Below, piece by piece: positions 43,264 to 52,877 of a stretch of DNA of 64,000 nucleotides. Source of the stretch: Pseudoxanthomonas sp. NC8 (GTDB taxonomy: Bacteria; Pseudomonadota; Gammaproteobacteria; Xanthomonadales; Xanthomonadaceae); assembly GCA_025232375.1 (NCBI GenBank), contig CP060419.1:371001-435000 (forward strand), read 5' to 3'. The notes beneath the pieces are model-generated. The model made no database searches. It was not told the origin of the DNA and saw nothing but the letters and a program-made list of their open reading frames with translations. A program made the translations under genes and the position numbers. Numbering within the stretch: position 1 is the first letter of the stretch; every line of letters begins with the position of its first letter.

Positions 43264-43339
43264 CAGAGGTCAGAGTGCAATCTCTCTATTGTGCTGGAAT
43301 GGGGTGACGTTCGAAAAAGTCGACTCTGACCCCTGTTTT
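43264..43339 (+). repeat. About 70-bp palindromic element, copy 2
   Basis: GAGGTCAGAGTGCAAT at the left, ATTGTGCTGGAATGGGGTGA in the middle, AAGTCGACTCTGACCCCTGT at the right; homologous to 41501-41572. Confidence 0.85.
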
Positions 43340-43474
43340 CCCACTGCCCCGGGCACACGCTCAGGCTCCGGCGTTGCCGACGAAAGTCATGTTGACCATG
43401 GTCACTGGTGGCTATCCCGCCCCCTGCCCGATCGTTGCAGGGTCCGCATCCATCCGGTGACCCAGGAGTCCCCC

Positions 43475-44738
43475 GTGCCCCGCTTCCGCCCGTTGTTCGC
43501 CGCCTGTGTGCTGTTCGTGTCCGCCCACGCCTTCGCCACCACTCCACGCGAGACGGTCGCGCAGGTCGCCGACACCATCGAACGGGAATACTTCGATCCG
43601 CAACGCGCACACGCCATCGCCGACGCCCTGCGCGCCGATGCGGCCGGCGGCCGCTACGACCGCCTTGCCGATCCGCTCGACCTTGGCCACCGCGCTGACC
43701 ACGCGGCTCAAGGCCGAGGACCGGCACTTCAACGTGCGCTGGGCCCAGGCGCCCGCGGCCGGGCGTGCCAGCCGTGGACCGGCCGAGGATCCGGCGCAGA
43801 CCAACTTCGGTGTCCGCCGCGTCGAGGTGCTGCCGGGCAACGTCGGCTACCTGGACATGGGCTACTTCGCCGACTTCGATTTCGCCGATGCGCAGGCACC
43901 GGCGCGGCAGGCGATCGACGCGGCGCTGCAGCTGCTCGGCCATGCCGATGCGCTGGTCATCGACCTGCGCGACAACGGCGGTGGTTCGCCGGCGATGGTC
44001 GGGTACCTGGCCAGTGCCTTCGTCGCGCCCGGCGCCGACATCTACAACACTTTCCACTCGCGCGAAGGCACCGAGTCCGAAGCCCCGGCCACGCCCCATG
44101 CGGCACCGCGCACGCAGGTGCCGCTGTACGTGCTGACCAGCGGACGCACCGGTTCGGCCGCCGAGGCCTTCGCCTACACGCTGAAGAACGCCAGGCGCGC
44201 GACCGTGGTCGGCGAAGCCAGTGCCGGCGCGGCCAACCCCGGGCAGCCGTTCCGGCTGGATGACGGCTACAGCGTGTTCGTGTCCACCGGCTCGCCGGTC
44301 AGCCCGGTCACCGGTCGCAACTGGGAAGGCAGCGGCGTGCAGCCGGATGTCGAGGTGCCGGCGTCCGACGCATCCGCGCGTGCGCAGCAGCTCGCCCTGG
44401 CCACGCTGGTCGAGCGCGGCGCCGGCACGGCCGCGCGCTGGTCGCTGGAGGCATTGAGCGCAAGGCCGGCGGCGCCGACCACCACGGACCGCGCGGCGCA
44501 GGCCGGCCAGTACGGCGTGGTCGCGATCGAGGGGGTGGGCGATGCGTTGCAGTTGCGCCAGGGCCGCCGCCCGCCGCTGCAGCTGAGGCCGCTGGCGGCG
44601 GATCTGTATTTCTTCGATGGCAACCCGACCCGACGGGTGCGCTTCGAGCGTGCGCCAGCCGGCGACGTCGTCGCGCTGGAAGTGCAGATGGCCGACGGCA
44701 ATGTCGCCCGCTACATGCGTGGTGCGGGCGAACCCTGA
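43475..44738 (+). CDS. Secreted S41-family peptidase
   Basis: Tail-specific-protease-like S41 peptidase, about 420 residues, with signal peptide (PLFAACVLFVSAHAFA). The core has VGYLDMGYFADFDF, the nucleophile segment LTSGRTGSAAEAFAYTLK and the following GEASAGAANPGQPF. A typical PDZ domain is not evident, placing it with the non-PDZ interphotoreceptor-retinoid-binding-protein-like group. A C-terminal beta domain (about 330-420) is extra. GTG 43475 follows AGGAG. One break near 43685. Acts outside the cytoplasm, substrate unknown. Confidence 0.88.
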
Positions 44739-44762
44739 TCGAAACGGAAACCGGGAGAACGG

Positions 44763-44884
44763 GGACCAGAGTGCCCTTCCTCTGCCGGGACAGATTTTTC
44801 GCGGGGCTTGGGATACAGGGGGGCGGGCCTGGAACGGGGTCAGGTCCACTTCCGGGATGGGGTGCAGGAAGTGCACCTGACCCC
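44763..44884. repeat. Palindromic repeat pair (REPIN-like) between convergent genes
   Basis: GGGGTCAGGTCCACTTCC (44836-44853) and GGAAGTGCACCTGACCCC (44867-44884) are inverted copies matching at 17 of 18 positions with a 13-base centre. A further degenerate copy (GGGACCAGAGTGCCC) lies at 44763. The pair lies between the S41 peptidase and the convergent hydrolase and may also act as a bidirectional terminator. Confidence 0.85.
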
Positions 44885-44905
44885 ATTACGGCCCACCCGG
44901 CCCCG

Positions 44906-45742
44906 TTACCCTCCTGCCGCCGCGCCGCTGACGGCGCGGTTGCGGTCGTCGACCGACGCCTCGATCAGCGTCGCCACCCCGCGCGGGTCTTCCTGCTGGG
45001 CCACGTGCCCGCCGGGGAAGGTGCGCATCGTCCAGCCACGGGCCTGGGCGTTCTGCCAGCTCCTGTCGGTTCTGGCGCGCTCCTCGATCTTCTGGTCCTT
45101 CGGCACGAAGGCCACGTAGGTCACCGGCAGCGCCAGCGCGGCCGGGTTGCGATACGACACCGGCTGCTCGAAGCACTTGATCGACTGCTTGACGCTGTAC
45201 GGCGGCCTGTCGCCGGGCTTGACCCACGGCACCTGCATGAAGCCGTCGCGGAAGCGGTCGGCCGGAAGCGGACCCCGGTTGCCGAACAGGTCCCAGATCG
45301 ATTGGCCGTCCTGCGGCACGGCCGCATCGAGGAACACGACGTGGCGGATGCGCTCGGGGATCCGGTCCATCACCCCGGTCACCACCATGCCGCCGTAGCT
45401 GTGGCCGGTGAGCACGACGTCGTGCAGGTCCTCGAACAGGATCAGGTTGACCACGTCGTCGATGTGGGTCTGCAGGTCGATGTCGGGGCTGTTGAGGTGC
45501 TCGCGCTCGCCCAGGCCGGTGAGCGTGGCGCGGTAGACGCTGTGGCCGTCGTCGGTGAGGAACTGGCCGGTGCGCTTCCATTCCCAGGCACCGGCGGTTG
45601 CACCGTGGACGAGGACGAAGGTCTGCTTCGGCGTGGAGGGCGCGGCGTGCGCGGCGGTTGCCAGAAGGAACAGCAGGCCCAGGAGCAGGACAACGGGCCG
45701 GAACGGGGGACGGAACGGACGGAAGATCATCGGGGCATCCAT
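44906..45742 (-). CDS. Secreted alpha/beta hydrolase
   Basis: About 278-residue alpha/beta hydrolase with an N-terminal signal or anchor (VVLLLGLLFLLATAAHA). Oxyanion segment LVHGATAGAWEWK, nucleophile elbow TGHSYGGMVV, acid in the middle and catalytic His in FPGGHVAQQEDPRG. Resembles the esterase/hydroxynitrile-lyase-like group (salicylate esterase type); substrate unknown. Start either 45742 (MDAPMIFRP) or 45730; neither has a convincing RBS. Frame intact over its length. Confidence 0.85.
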   Translation of the reverse strand: MDAPMIFRPFRPPFRPVVLLLGLLFLLATAAHAAPSTPKQTFVLVHGATAGAWEWKRTGQFLTDDGHSVYRATLTGLGEREHLNSPDIDLQTHIDDVVNLILFEDLHDVVLTGHSYGGMVVTGVMDRIPERIRHVVFLDAAVPQDGQSIWDLFGNRGPLPADRFRDGFMQVPWVKPGDRPPYSVKQSIKCFEQPVSYRNPAALALPVTYVAFVPKDQKIEERARTDRSWQNAQARGWTMRTFPGGHVAQQEDPRGVATLIEASVDDRNRAVSGAAAGG

Positions 45743-45982
45743 CGGGCCGGGAAGTCGGAGCCCGCGATAGTGCCAGCCGGGCGCGCGCGAACCCATGGAC
45801 AAACACGTCGTCCGCGATAACCGTTCCGGTATCCGTCGCGGCGAACAGGAGCTGGAGTGCACTGCTCTCGCCCGCGCGGACGTTCGGCAGGGTGGCGTGT
45901 GGTGATCGCCGCGCGTGGCCGTCGCCCGAGATGTTCCTGCGACCGTTGCCGTCCCTGGCGCCACCCCGTCTGTCCCGACGCG

Positions 45983-46155
45983 CTATGTCACCTTCTTGAA
46001 GATGGTCACGCCGAGCAGGAACAGCACCGCGGCGATGATGGGGCGGCGACGAACAGGAACTTGGCGATGCCCATGGCGCCGCCGGCAATGCCGCCGAACC
46101 CCAGCGCGCCGGCGACCAGGCCGATGACGGCGAAGATGATGGCCCACTTGATCAT
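45983..46155 (-). CDS. DUF1328 (YtjA-like) small membrane protein
   Basis: 57-residue protein with two hydrophobic segments ([20 protein letters not shown] and [16 protein letters not shown]), the DUF1328 layout; commonly stress-induced, role unknown. ATG 46155 follows AGGAG at good spacing. One break near 46040 in a GGCGGCGACG run. TAG at 45983. Confidence 0.85.
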
Positions 46156-46321
46156 GGTGTTCTCCTGTCGGGGCTGCCGCCGGGGCGGCGAGCCGGAGTG
46201 GAAGGCGTGGCATCGAAGCGATGCCGCAGGAGAACCTAGGGAGTCACGCGTCTTCCGTCCGTGAAACGGATGCCCGGACGCCAGCCTCCGGCGCGCGGTT
46301 GCACGCACGTCGGCAAAAAAC

Positions 46322-46340
46322 GGAGTCAGGTTCACTTCTG
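46322..46340 (+). repeat. GGAGTCAG repeat inside the end of the acyltransferase-like gene
   Basis: GGAGTCAGGTTCACTTCTG on the plus strand matches the family. The TCA at 46332-46334 is the stop codon of the leftward gene, so the repeat supplies the last codons and stop. Confidence 0.75.
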
Positions 46341-47736
46341 GGACGGGGCGTGGCGACCGATGGGCTGGCTGGGTTCATCCAACGCCGCTTCCAGGAACCG
46401 GAACGTCTGCGACCACGCCTGTGCCTGCGCGCGTGCATCGGCCTCGGGTGATCCGCCGACCTTGCGTCGCCCCCGGTTGCGCAGGGTGGTGGGCGCGTAG
46501 CCGCTCTCGTACAGCAGGTGCCCGGCGTCGGTGAAGATCAGCGTGGTGACGGGCAGGCCGGCCTCGTGCCGGCGCTCGGCGAGGTTCTGCACCATCATCC
46601 CGGACGGCCACAACTGGTCGTCGTAGCTGCCGATGAGCATGACCGCGCCGCGGATGCGCTCGACGGGAATCCGCGCGCGGGCGGCAGGTCCGGGCGCGCG
46701 GCGCGGCCGCGCTCGTACGCCCGCCGCACGCGGACATCCAGGCCGCGCCCGGCGCCCGCGATTTCTTCCCCGTAGCCGATCTGCGGGACGAACGCCAACG
46801 GCTGCCCGTGCAGCGAAAATGCCGAACGGCTGCCTTCCTCCACGCCCGGGCCCCAGCCGTCGACCACGACATCGGACGGAACGCTGGCCACCACCGCGGC
46901 GACCCAGTCCAGGTGCACGGCAGCGAGCAGGGCGAAGGTGCCACCGATCGATGTGCCGTGGATGGCGACCCGGCTCGCATCCACGTCCGCTCGCGAGGCC
47001 AGCCAGGCATGGGCACGGTCCAGTGACTCGACCGGCATCTCGACCATGCCGGCCGGCAATGCGGGCAATGCGCGGCGTCCACTGGCATCCGGCGGCGAGA
47101 AGTAGGGCAGGGCCAGGACGGCGAAGCCACGCGACGCGAAGGGCGCGGCGGCCTCGGCGATGGAATCGTCGCCTTCGGAGCCGCCCAGCAGGATCACCGC
47201 CGGCCGGGCGCGCGCTGCCGCGTGGGCGTGCGAAAACCGCGCCGGGCAGCGCGTCCACCGGCATCCGCTCGACTTCCGGCGACGCGCTCAGCAACGCCAC
47301 GGACGCGCGCAACGGCACGCCCGCGCTGCGTTCCAGCTCCAGCTCCACGCGCGTGGTGTCGACCGGCCCGGCAGGCGCGGCGACGCCGGCGTGCGGCGAC
47401 ATGCTCCAGAACAGCCCACGCGGGTCGATGCCCGCATAGCTGCCGGCCAGCGCCGGCGTGCGGTCCAGGTCGATCGTGCCGTCGGCATCGGCGCGCACGG
47501 ACACCTGCGACCGCAACCGCTGTGGGGGCCGCGTACCGTTCGCCGTGCCCCGGTACCACCGCTCCGCACTCAGGCTGACCTGCTCACCCGGCTGCAGGCC
47601 TTCGGTAAGGATCCTGAGCGGCTCGCCTTCCAGGACGCTTTCGCGGGGTTCGGTCCGCAGGACCTGCGCGCCCGCGAGGGCGGGTTGCCATGCGATGGCC
47701 AGCAGCAGCATGAAAGGGAAGCCAAGGCTTGAGCAT
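46332..47736 (-). CDS. Secreted acyl-CoA thioesterase/BAAT-family alpha/beta hydrolase
   Basis: About 468 residues with signal peptide ([16 protein letters not shown]). N-terminal beta domain of the acyl-CoA thioester hydrolase/BAAT type (about 30-150: [19 protein letters not shown]) followed by a BAAT C-terminal hydrolase domain: [20 protein letters not shown], nucleophile elbow [12 protein letters not shown], Asp in [12 protein letters not shown] and His in [12 protein letters not shown]. In animals this family conjugates bile acids or cleaves acyl-CoA; a signal peptide argues for a different, extracytoplasmic ester or thioester here. Breaks near 47720 (CCTGG read as CCTTGG), 47235 and 46685. 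Its stop lies in a repeat. Confidence 0.83.
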
Positions 47737-48288
47737 CGCCACGTCCTCAGGGGAGGTTGCCGCCCGCGGGGGCGGAAACACAATGCCAGTTCAATCTTCT
47801 TCCTCGAGCCGTCGGCATCGTCGTACGTGCGGACCTTGGGCCTGTGCTGGGGGTGCCATGTCACAGGTGGTGGAAGTCTTCGCCGACACGGGCAGGTCCA
47901 GGTCCGGCTGCCTCTCTGCCTGCTTCCGTTCGCAGGCCATGAACGCGGGAATCGTCGTCAGAAGGCCGTGACTCTCATGGCATGCGTCGGCGGCGGAACC
48001 CTTTTCCCGGGGGACCGGGGATTCCGCGGGTCCCGGCCAGGGAACGGGGCCAGCCTCCCGCCCGGTTCCCGCCGGTCCCGGGCGCCGGCCCGAAGTCTTC
48101 ACAGGGGCCTTCGGATCCTTGCGTATAGCCTTTTGACCTCCCGCGTGCGGATTTCGCAGGCGGAAGCTTCACCCGCAACGGCAGGGTGAATGGTGTGCCC
48201 CGTCCTTCCGGGCGTGGACGGCTTCGCCAGCCTGCGTACCGACGGGTTCAATCGACTCTCCATCCCACGAGCGAACAGGAGAAGAACC
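47737..48288. other. 552-bp intergenic region, no gene seen
   Basis: Between the leftward BAAT-family gene and the rightward lipoprotein. Possible ORFs are short, lack RBSs and resemble nothing known. It should contain divergent promoters; CAGGAG-type RBS for the lipoprotein is at its right end. Confidence 0.5.
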
Positions 48289-48627
48289 ATGGATAGCAAT
48301 GCCGGCAAGGCGGTGCTGATGTCGGTCTTCGTGTGCGCCGGCGTGCTCGCCGGATGTGCCAGTACCCCGAGGGACAGCAGCACCTTCGGCCGCGGCGTGG
48401 CGGGCGAGGTGCAAAGCGTGGAGTGGGGGACGATCAGGCGCTGCGCGCCGTGGCGATCGAGAGCGGGCGCCGGCTGACCAGTGATACCAGCGCGGTCGAG
48501 TTCACCGTGCTCCCTGGAGTCGGGGCGGTCCATCGTGGTCGTGCAGCCGGGTGCGGTGAGCGACTACCGGGTCGGCGACCGGGTGCGCGTCACCAATGAC
48601 GGCTCGCAGACCCGGGTGGCCCGCTGA
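48289..48627 (+). CDS. Small lipoprotein (SlyB/Pcp-like tail)
   Basis: About 112 residues. ATG 48289 follows ACAGGAGAAG. Signal peptide with lipobox VLAGCASTPRD, then a short region containing Gly residues and a C-terminal beta stretch (IVVVQPGAVSDYRVGDRVRV) resembling the end of SlyB/Pcp outer-membrane lipoproteins, though the glycine-zipper is not evident. Breaks near 48427 and 48520. A terminator overlaps its stop. Confidence 0.7.
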
Positions 48628-48640
48628 TCCCGGTTTTTTT
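48612..48640 (+). terminator. Terminator at the small lipoprotein stop
   Basis: CCGGG (48612-48616) can pair with CCCGG (48629-48633), followed by a run of seven T. The stem is short, so strength is uncertain. Confidence 0.5.
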
Positions 48641-48697
48641 ATTCCCCGTGGCTTACAGTCAGCGCAGTCCGTCAGGGGGCGGAACGCGGGGGAGCCG

Positions 48698-49431
48698 ATG
48701 TCCGGGAAGATGCTGGTGGGCGCGATCAGTGCGCTCGTGCTTTCGTCGTGTGCCACGACGTACTCGGTCACGCCGGTCGATACCGGTGCGGCCATGGTCA
48801 CGTATGGCGATGGCACCTCGACCACCGACCTTGAGCTTGCCAATGGCGCCGTGCAGGTCACCCCGCTGGGCGTGGCGACCAATGGCCGGCTGACCTTCGC
48901 GGTGGCGGGCTACAACAAGCTCGCCGTGCCGTCCGACTTCGGCCCGGAGCACTTCGCCGCGAGCGCCGATGGCGCGGGGCTGAAGCTCTACGGCTACGAC
49001 CAGCTGGAGCGCGAGGCGCGGCACGCCGCGGGCTGGGCCGCGTTCGCCGTCGCCCCTGGCCGGTGCGGCGGCCGTCTACGTCGCCAACGACCAAGGCGTA
49101 CGAGACCACGGACACCACGCTGGATACGCCCGACGGCACCTACACGGTGAGTACCACCACCTATGACCCGGAGCTGGCCGCGATGGGAACCGCGCTGGCC
49201 ACGGCAGCGACGGTGACCGGAATGGACATGATCGGGCAGCAGCTGGAAGCGGCCCGGGCACGTCTTGGCGACACGATCCTGCAGACGGCGAGCATTGATC
49301 CGCAGCAGGCCCATGGCGGTTACATCGTGGTCGCCCGGCCGAAAGCGCGGCCGCCCTACGACGTGGAAGTGTCCACCCACTGGAACGGCGAGGACTACCG
49401 CTTCCGCTTCCATGTCGCCGGGGCGAGATAG
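48698..49431 (+). CDS. Putative lipoprotein, unknown function
   Basis: About 244 residues; family not recognised. ATG 48698 follows GGGGGAG. Lipobox ALVLSSCATTYS. The first 120 residues are beta-rich (VTPLGVATNGRLTFAVAGYN), then a hydrophobic, Ala-rich segment (HAAGWAAFAVALAGAAAVYV) and a C-terminal domain with repeated Thr/Tyr (DTPDGTYTVSTTTYDPE). One break near 49056. Next to another lipoprotein and followed 7 bases later by a palindromic repeat. Confidence 0.65.
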
Positions 49432-49438
49432 GAAACAA

Positions 49439-49516
49439 GGGTCAGAGTGCGCCGCTCCGGCGTGTCAGACAATGCCGCAGACCGGGGTCGGAGCGAGGTG
49501 CCTCCTGACCCCGGTT
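49439..49516. repeat. Palindromic repeat between convergent genes
   Basis: GGGTCAGAGTGCGCC at the left and GGTGCCTCCTGACCCCGG at the right form inverted ends, followed by TTTT. It separates the lipoprotein and the leftward barrel protein and may terminate both. Confidence 0.75.
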
Positions 49517-49517
49517 T

Positions 49518-50232
49518 TCAGAACTCGTGCTGGTAGGAAATCCCCAGCTTCTGCTTCTGCCCGAAGCTGTTGTCCACGTAGCTCGCCCTCAGCCCCAGGG
49601 TGTCCCGGGCGCTGAGGTGCTAAGGACAGCCCCCGTATACCGAGGTGCCCGAGTAGTCCCGGGTGCCGCGGCTGAGGCTGGCGCTGGCGAGGAAGCTCAG
49701 GTGCCGGTTCAGCGGCCGCAGCGCGAACAGGCCGACGTAGCCGCTGCTGCTGCTCGCCTCCACGGGAATGCCGTCCTGCATGTCGGTCTCGGTGACCGGC
49801 TGCTCGCCGGTCGTGTACTGGTAGCCGAACGGCACGAACAGCTGCCACTTCCCGCTCGGCACGCCCAGCTGCGCCAGCGATACGTACCCGCCCAGCGAGT
49901 ACTGCGTCTGCATCACGCCGTCGTCGAGTTCGCGCTTGCCGGCGGCGAAGGTGAGGATGGTCACCGGGAACAGGTAGGACCCACCGAGCGACCACTGTCC
50001 GGACTCCGTGGTGCGACCGTTGAACTTGAACTTCGTCCCGACTGCCAGCGAGCCGGAGACAGCGATCTCGTCGGAATACGACAGCCCCGCCTTGGTGACG
50101 ATCTTGGTCGGATCATCCGGCGCCTTGTCGGCGGCACGGCATGGCGCGGCGCAGGCCAGGGGCGAGCACGGCCATGCCGATGCCGCCGAGGCGGAAAGGC
50201 GCTGCGTGGCCTGCAATGACAGGTGGCGGCAT
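49518..50232 (-). CDS. Outer-membrane beta-barrel-like protein
   Basis: About 238 residues. A signal peptide ending CAAPCRAADK is followed by alternating hydrophobic/polar strands with many Tyr, Gly, Ser (KAGLSYSDEIAVSGSLAVGT, QYSLGGYVSLAQLGV, LFVPFGYQYTTGEQ) and a final strand ending in Phe (KLGISYQHEF), the hallmark C-terminus of outer-membrane barrels. Resembles the short transporter-like barrel group; ligand unknown. Start uncertain among 50232, 50238 and 50244. Breaks near 50160 (at CCTGG) and 49622. Confidence 0.75.
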
Positions 50233-50525
50233 GGGCATGTGCATCCGGGAACGCTGGGCCGGGCAGGACGGGGGCAGGTTCGCTTCAAGAAGAGTGTGGG
50301 GCGGCCCCGCACCGGCGCGGCGGTCCGCTGATGCGCACGGGCCCAGGCGCCTTCCGGTTCCGTCGGGCAGGTGGATAGTGCAGCGTAGCCTGCCGCAGGG
50401 GCTCGGAGGCACCGGGTGGATGGTAAGGCAGGTGCCGGTCGGGTCGATCGGATGCGCTCCATGACGGTCACGGGCAGGCAGCGTATCGTGCTGCTTCATC
50501 CGCCCGCCGCCACGAAGGACCCGTC

Positions 50526-51539
50526 ATGACCCGTTACCGCGCATGGGCCGCCTCGAAACCCGGTGCCGCCCTGGAGGCCTTCGAATACGAGCCCGGCCCG
50601 CTGGGCGACGACGAGGTCGAGATCACGGTCGAGCACTGCGGCATCTGCCACTCGGACCTGTCGATGCTGGACAACGAGTGGGGCTTCACCCAGTACCCGT
50701 TCGTGCCCGGCCACGAGGCGGTTGGCCGGGTCACCGCGCTGGGCGCGAACGCGAAGGGCGTGGTGCTGGGCCAGCGCGTCGGCCTGGGCTGGAACGCGCG
50801 CAGCTGCCTGCACTGCGATCCCTGCCTGGCCGGCAACCAGCACCTGTGCCGGGAAGTGCAGCCGACGATAGGCGGTCGCCACGGCGCCTTCGCCGAGAAG
50901 GTGCGTGCGCACTGGGTCTGGGTGGTGCCCCTGCCCGAGGGCCTGGACGTGGCCGAATGCGGGCCGCTGTTGTGCGGCGGCATCACCGTGTTCGCGCCGC
51001 TGCGCGAGCTGGGCATTTCGCCGACGGCCAAGGTCGCGGTGGTCGGCATCGGCGGGCTGGGGCACATGGCGCTGAAGTTCTGCCGGGCGTGGGGCTGCGA
51101 GGTGACCGCGTTCACCACCAGCGCCTCGAAGGAAGAAGAGGCGCGCGCGTTCGGCGCCCACCACGTGGTCGCCACCGGCGATGCGGCGGCGCTGGAAAAG
51201 CTGGCCGGAAAATTCGACCTGATCATCGACACGGTGAACGTGCCGCTGGATTGGAACGGCCTGCTGACCGCGCTGGCGCCGAAGGGCCGGCTGCACGTGG
51301 TCGGCGCGGTGCTGGAGCCGATCCCGGTGGCGGCGTTCTCGCTGATCATGGGGCAGAAGTCGGTGTCGGGTTCGCCGACCGGCTCGCGCGGCGCGCTCGA
51401 CACCATGCTCGGCTTCGCCGCCCGCCACGGCGTGGCGCCGAAGACCGAACACTTCCCGATGAGCCGGGTCAACGACGCGCTGGACCACCTGCGCGCCGGC
51501 AAGGCACGCTACCGGATCGTGCTGGACGCGGATTTCTGA
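50526..51539 (+). CDS. Zinc-dependent alcohol dehydrogenase (CAD/YahK type)
   Basis: 337-residue medium-chain dehydrogenase resembling NADP-dependent cinnamyl-alcohol/YahK aldehyde reductases. Catalytic zinc: Cys and His in HCGICHSDLS and GHEAVGRV with CGPLLCGG; structural zinc: CLHCDPCLAGNQHLC. Rossmann loop VVGIGGLGHMAL. Reduces aldehydes broadly. Entirely uninterrupted, a useful control for the frame breaks elsewhere. A palindromic repeat starts two bases after its stop. Confidence 0.93.
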   Translation: MTRYRAWAASKPGAALEAFEYEPGPLGDDEVEITVEHCGICHSDLSMLDNEWGFTQYPFVPGHEAVGRVTALGANAKGVVLGQRVGLGWNARSCLHCDPCLAGNQHLCREVQPTIGGRHGAFAEKVRAHWVWVVPLPEGLDVAECGPLLCGGITVFAPLRELGISPTAKVAVVGIGGLGHMALKFCRAWGCEVTAFTTSASKEEEARAFGAHHVVATGDAAALEKLAGKFDLIIDTVNVPLDWNGLLTALAPKGRLHVVGAVLEPIPVAAFSLIMGQKSVSGSPTGSRGALDTMLGFAARHGVAPKTEHFPMSRVNDALDHLRAGKARYRIVLDADF

Positions 51540-51540
51540 A

Positions 51541-51610
51541 AGCAGGGTCAGGGTGCACTTTGCCGGCATGCTGGAGTGGCATGCGAAGAAGTCGACCCTC
51601 ACCCCTGTTT
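51541..51610 (+). repeat. About 70-bp palindromic element, copy 3
   Basis: AGGGTCAGGGTGCACTTTGC at the left, ATGCTGGAGTGGCATGCGAA in the middle, AGTCGACCCTCACCCCTGTT at the right; homologous to 41501-41572 and 43264-43339. Confidence 0.85.
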
Positions 51611-51663
51611 CAGACGCCTGTTCCAGCCCACTGTTTCCCGCCCTTATGGATGAGGCACTCCCC

Positions 51664-52015
51664 ATGCGCGCATTCCTGATCCCACTCGTTGCCACGTTCG
51701 GCGTGGCATTCGCGTCGACGCCGGAACCCGTCACGTCGGTCACGGTCCGCGATGCGGACTTTGCGGAGGTGAAGGTGCTGGACACGGACGAGCTCGGACG
51801 GTTCACCCGCATGTGGGCAGCGAAGCGCCCGGTGGATGTGCCGCAGGCGGTAGGCGGAACCCATTACAAGATCGATATCGGCACCGGCGGGCGCTCGCAG
51901 CGCTACCTGTACTACAGCTCGGGCCTTGGTCACGCTGCTGGCCAAGGACGTGCAGCCGGTCTACCGGGTCGCCGACCCGGCCACGTTCAACCGGCTCATC
52001 GGCGCGGTGGAGTGA
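51664..52015 (+). CDS. Small periplasmic protein, unknown function
   Basis: About 117 residues with signal peptide MRAFLIPLVATFGVAFA. The mature part (VRDADFAEVKVLDTDELGRF, then HYKIDIGTGGRSQRYLYYSS) is beta-rich with no recognised motif. ATG 51664 is chosen because GAGG lies nine bases upstream; ATG 51646 is in frame. One break at 51925, where GGCCTGGTC is read as GGCCTTGGTC. Confidence 0.65.
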
Positions 52016-52019
52016 GGAA

Positions 52020-52062
52020 AGGGGGGCAGGGGGAAAGCGCGCTCTGACCCCGGGTTTTTTTT
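52020..52062 (+). terminator. Degenerate repeat acting as terminator
   Basis: GGGGGGCAG and CTCTGACCCCGGG are imperfect inverted ends of the repeat family, followed by eight T, four bases after the preceding stop. Confidence 0.55.
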
Positions 52063-52210
52063 CTCGACTGCAGCTGGCCCCCTTGATACGTTCCGCCGGC
52101 TGCCCAATGTCGAACCCGGGCAGCCGCATCTGCGGCGGATCCATCACCATGCGTCGCGTCGCCCCGGTGCGGCCGATCCCGGTTTTTCCTGCAGCCATAA
52201 GGAGCGTGGC

Positions 52211-52711
52211 ATGTCCCGATACGAACTCGCGCAACTCAACATCGCACGGATGCGTGCGCCGCTGGAGTCACCGGCCATGGCCGACTTCGTCGGCAACCTC
52301 GAACGGATAAACCGCCTGGCCGAAACCACGCCCGGCTACGTCTGGCGCCTCGAGGACGAAAGCGGGGATGCGACCGCCCTGCGTCCGTTCGGCGATGACA
52401 TCCTTGGTGAACATGTCGGTGTGGAAGGACGTCGAATCGCTGCGCGTCTTCATGTCCAACCCCGACCACGTCGCGATCATGCGCCGGCGGCAGGAGTGGT
52501 TCGAGCGCATGGACGAGGCGTACGTGGTGTTCTGGTGGGTGCCGGCGGGCCATCGCCCCGGGCTGCAGGAGGCCAGGACCGGCTCGAACATCTGCGCGTG
52601 CACGGCCCCGGTGCGCAGGCCTTCACCTTGCGCACGCCTTTCCCGGCACCCGATGCACCCGTCGATCCGGTGCCGCCGGCCTTCCCAGGCGCCGCACCCG
52701 CGACTGCCTGA
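52211..52711 (+). CDS. DUF3291 family protein
   Basis: About 166 residues, DUF3291 (ferredoxin-like, dimeric alpha/beta barrel). Typical start YELAQLNIARMRAPLESPAM, the VSVWKDVESL-like SVWKDVESLRVF segment and AYVVFWWVPAGHRP. Function unknown; related folds are heme-degrading monooxygenases. ATG 52211 follows AAGGAG. Breaks at 52403 (CCTGG read as CCTTGG) and near 52565. Confidence 0.88.
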   Translation: MSRYELAQLNIARMRAPLESPAMADFVGNLERINRLAETTPGYVWRLEDESGDATALRPFGDDILGEHVGVEGRRIAARLHVQPRPRRDHAPAAGVVRAHGRGVRGVLVGAGGPSPRAAGGQDRLEHLRVHGPGAQAFTLRTPFPAPDAPVDPVPPAFPGAAPATA

Positions 52712-52877
52712 CGCATCCACGGGTGCACCCGGCTGACCCGGCGGAAAGCAGGGTCGGCTTCCGCGCGTGCTCCGGGTCCTGCATTCCGGGATGCCTCCTA
52801 TAGCAAATCCGGAGTTGTCCGCGGGCCCGGCGCGCCGCAGAGTCGGCAGCCGGACTTTCGACGCTTCGGGATGCGCC

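Noticed and set aside
50526-51539. Second gene of formaldehyde metabolism
   Set aside because: It is a zinc dehydrogenase, but of the CAD/YahK group and far from the frm cluster; no glutathione-dependent signature.
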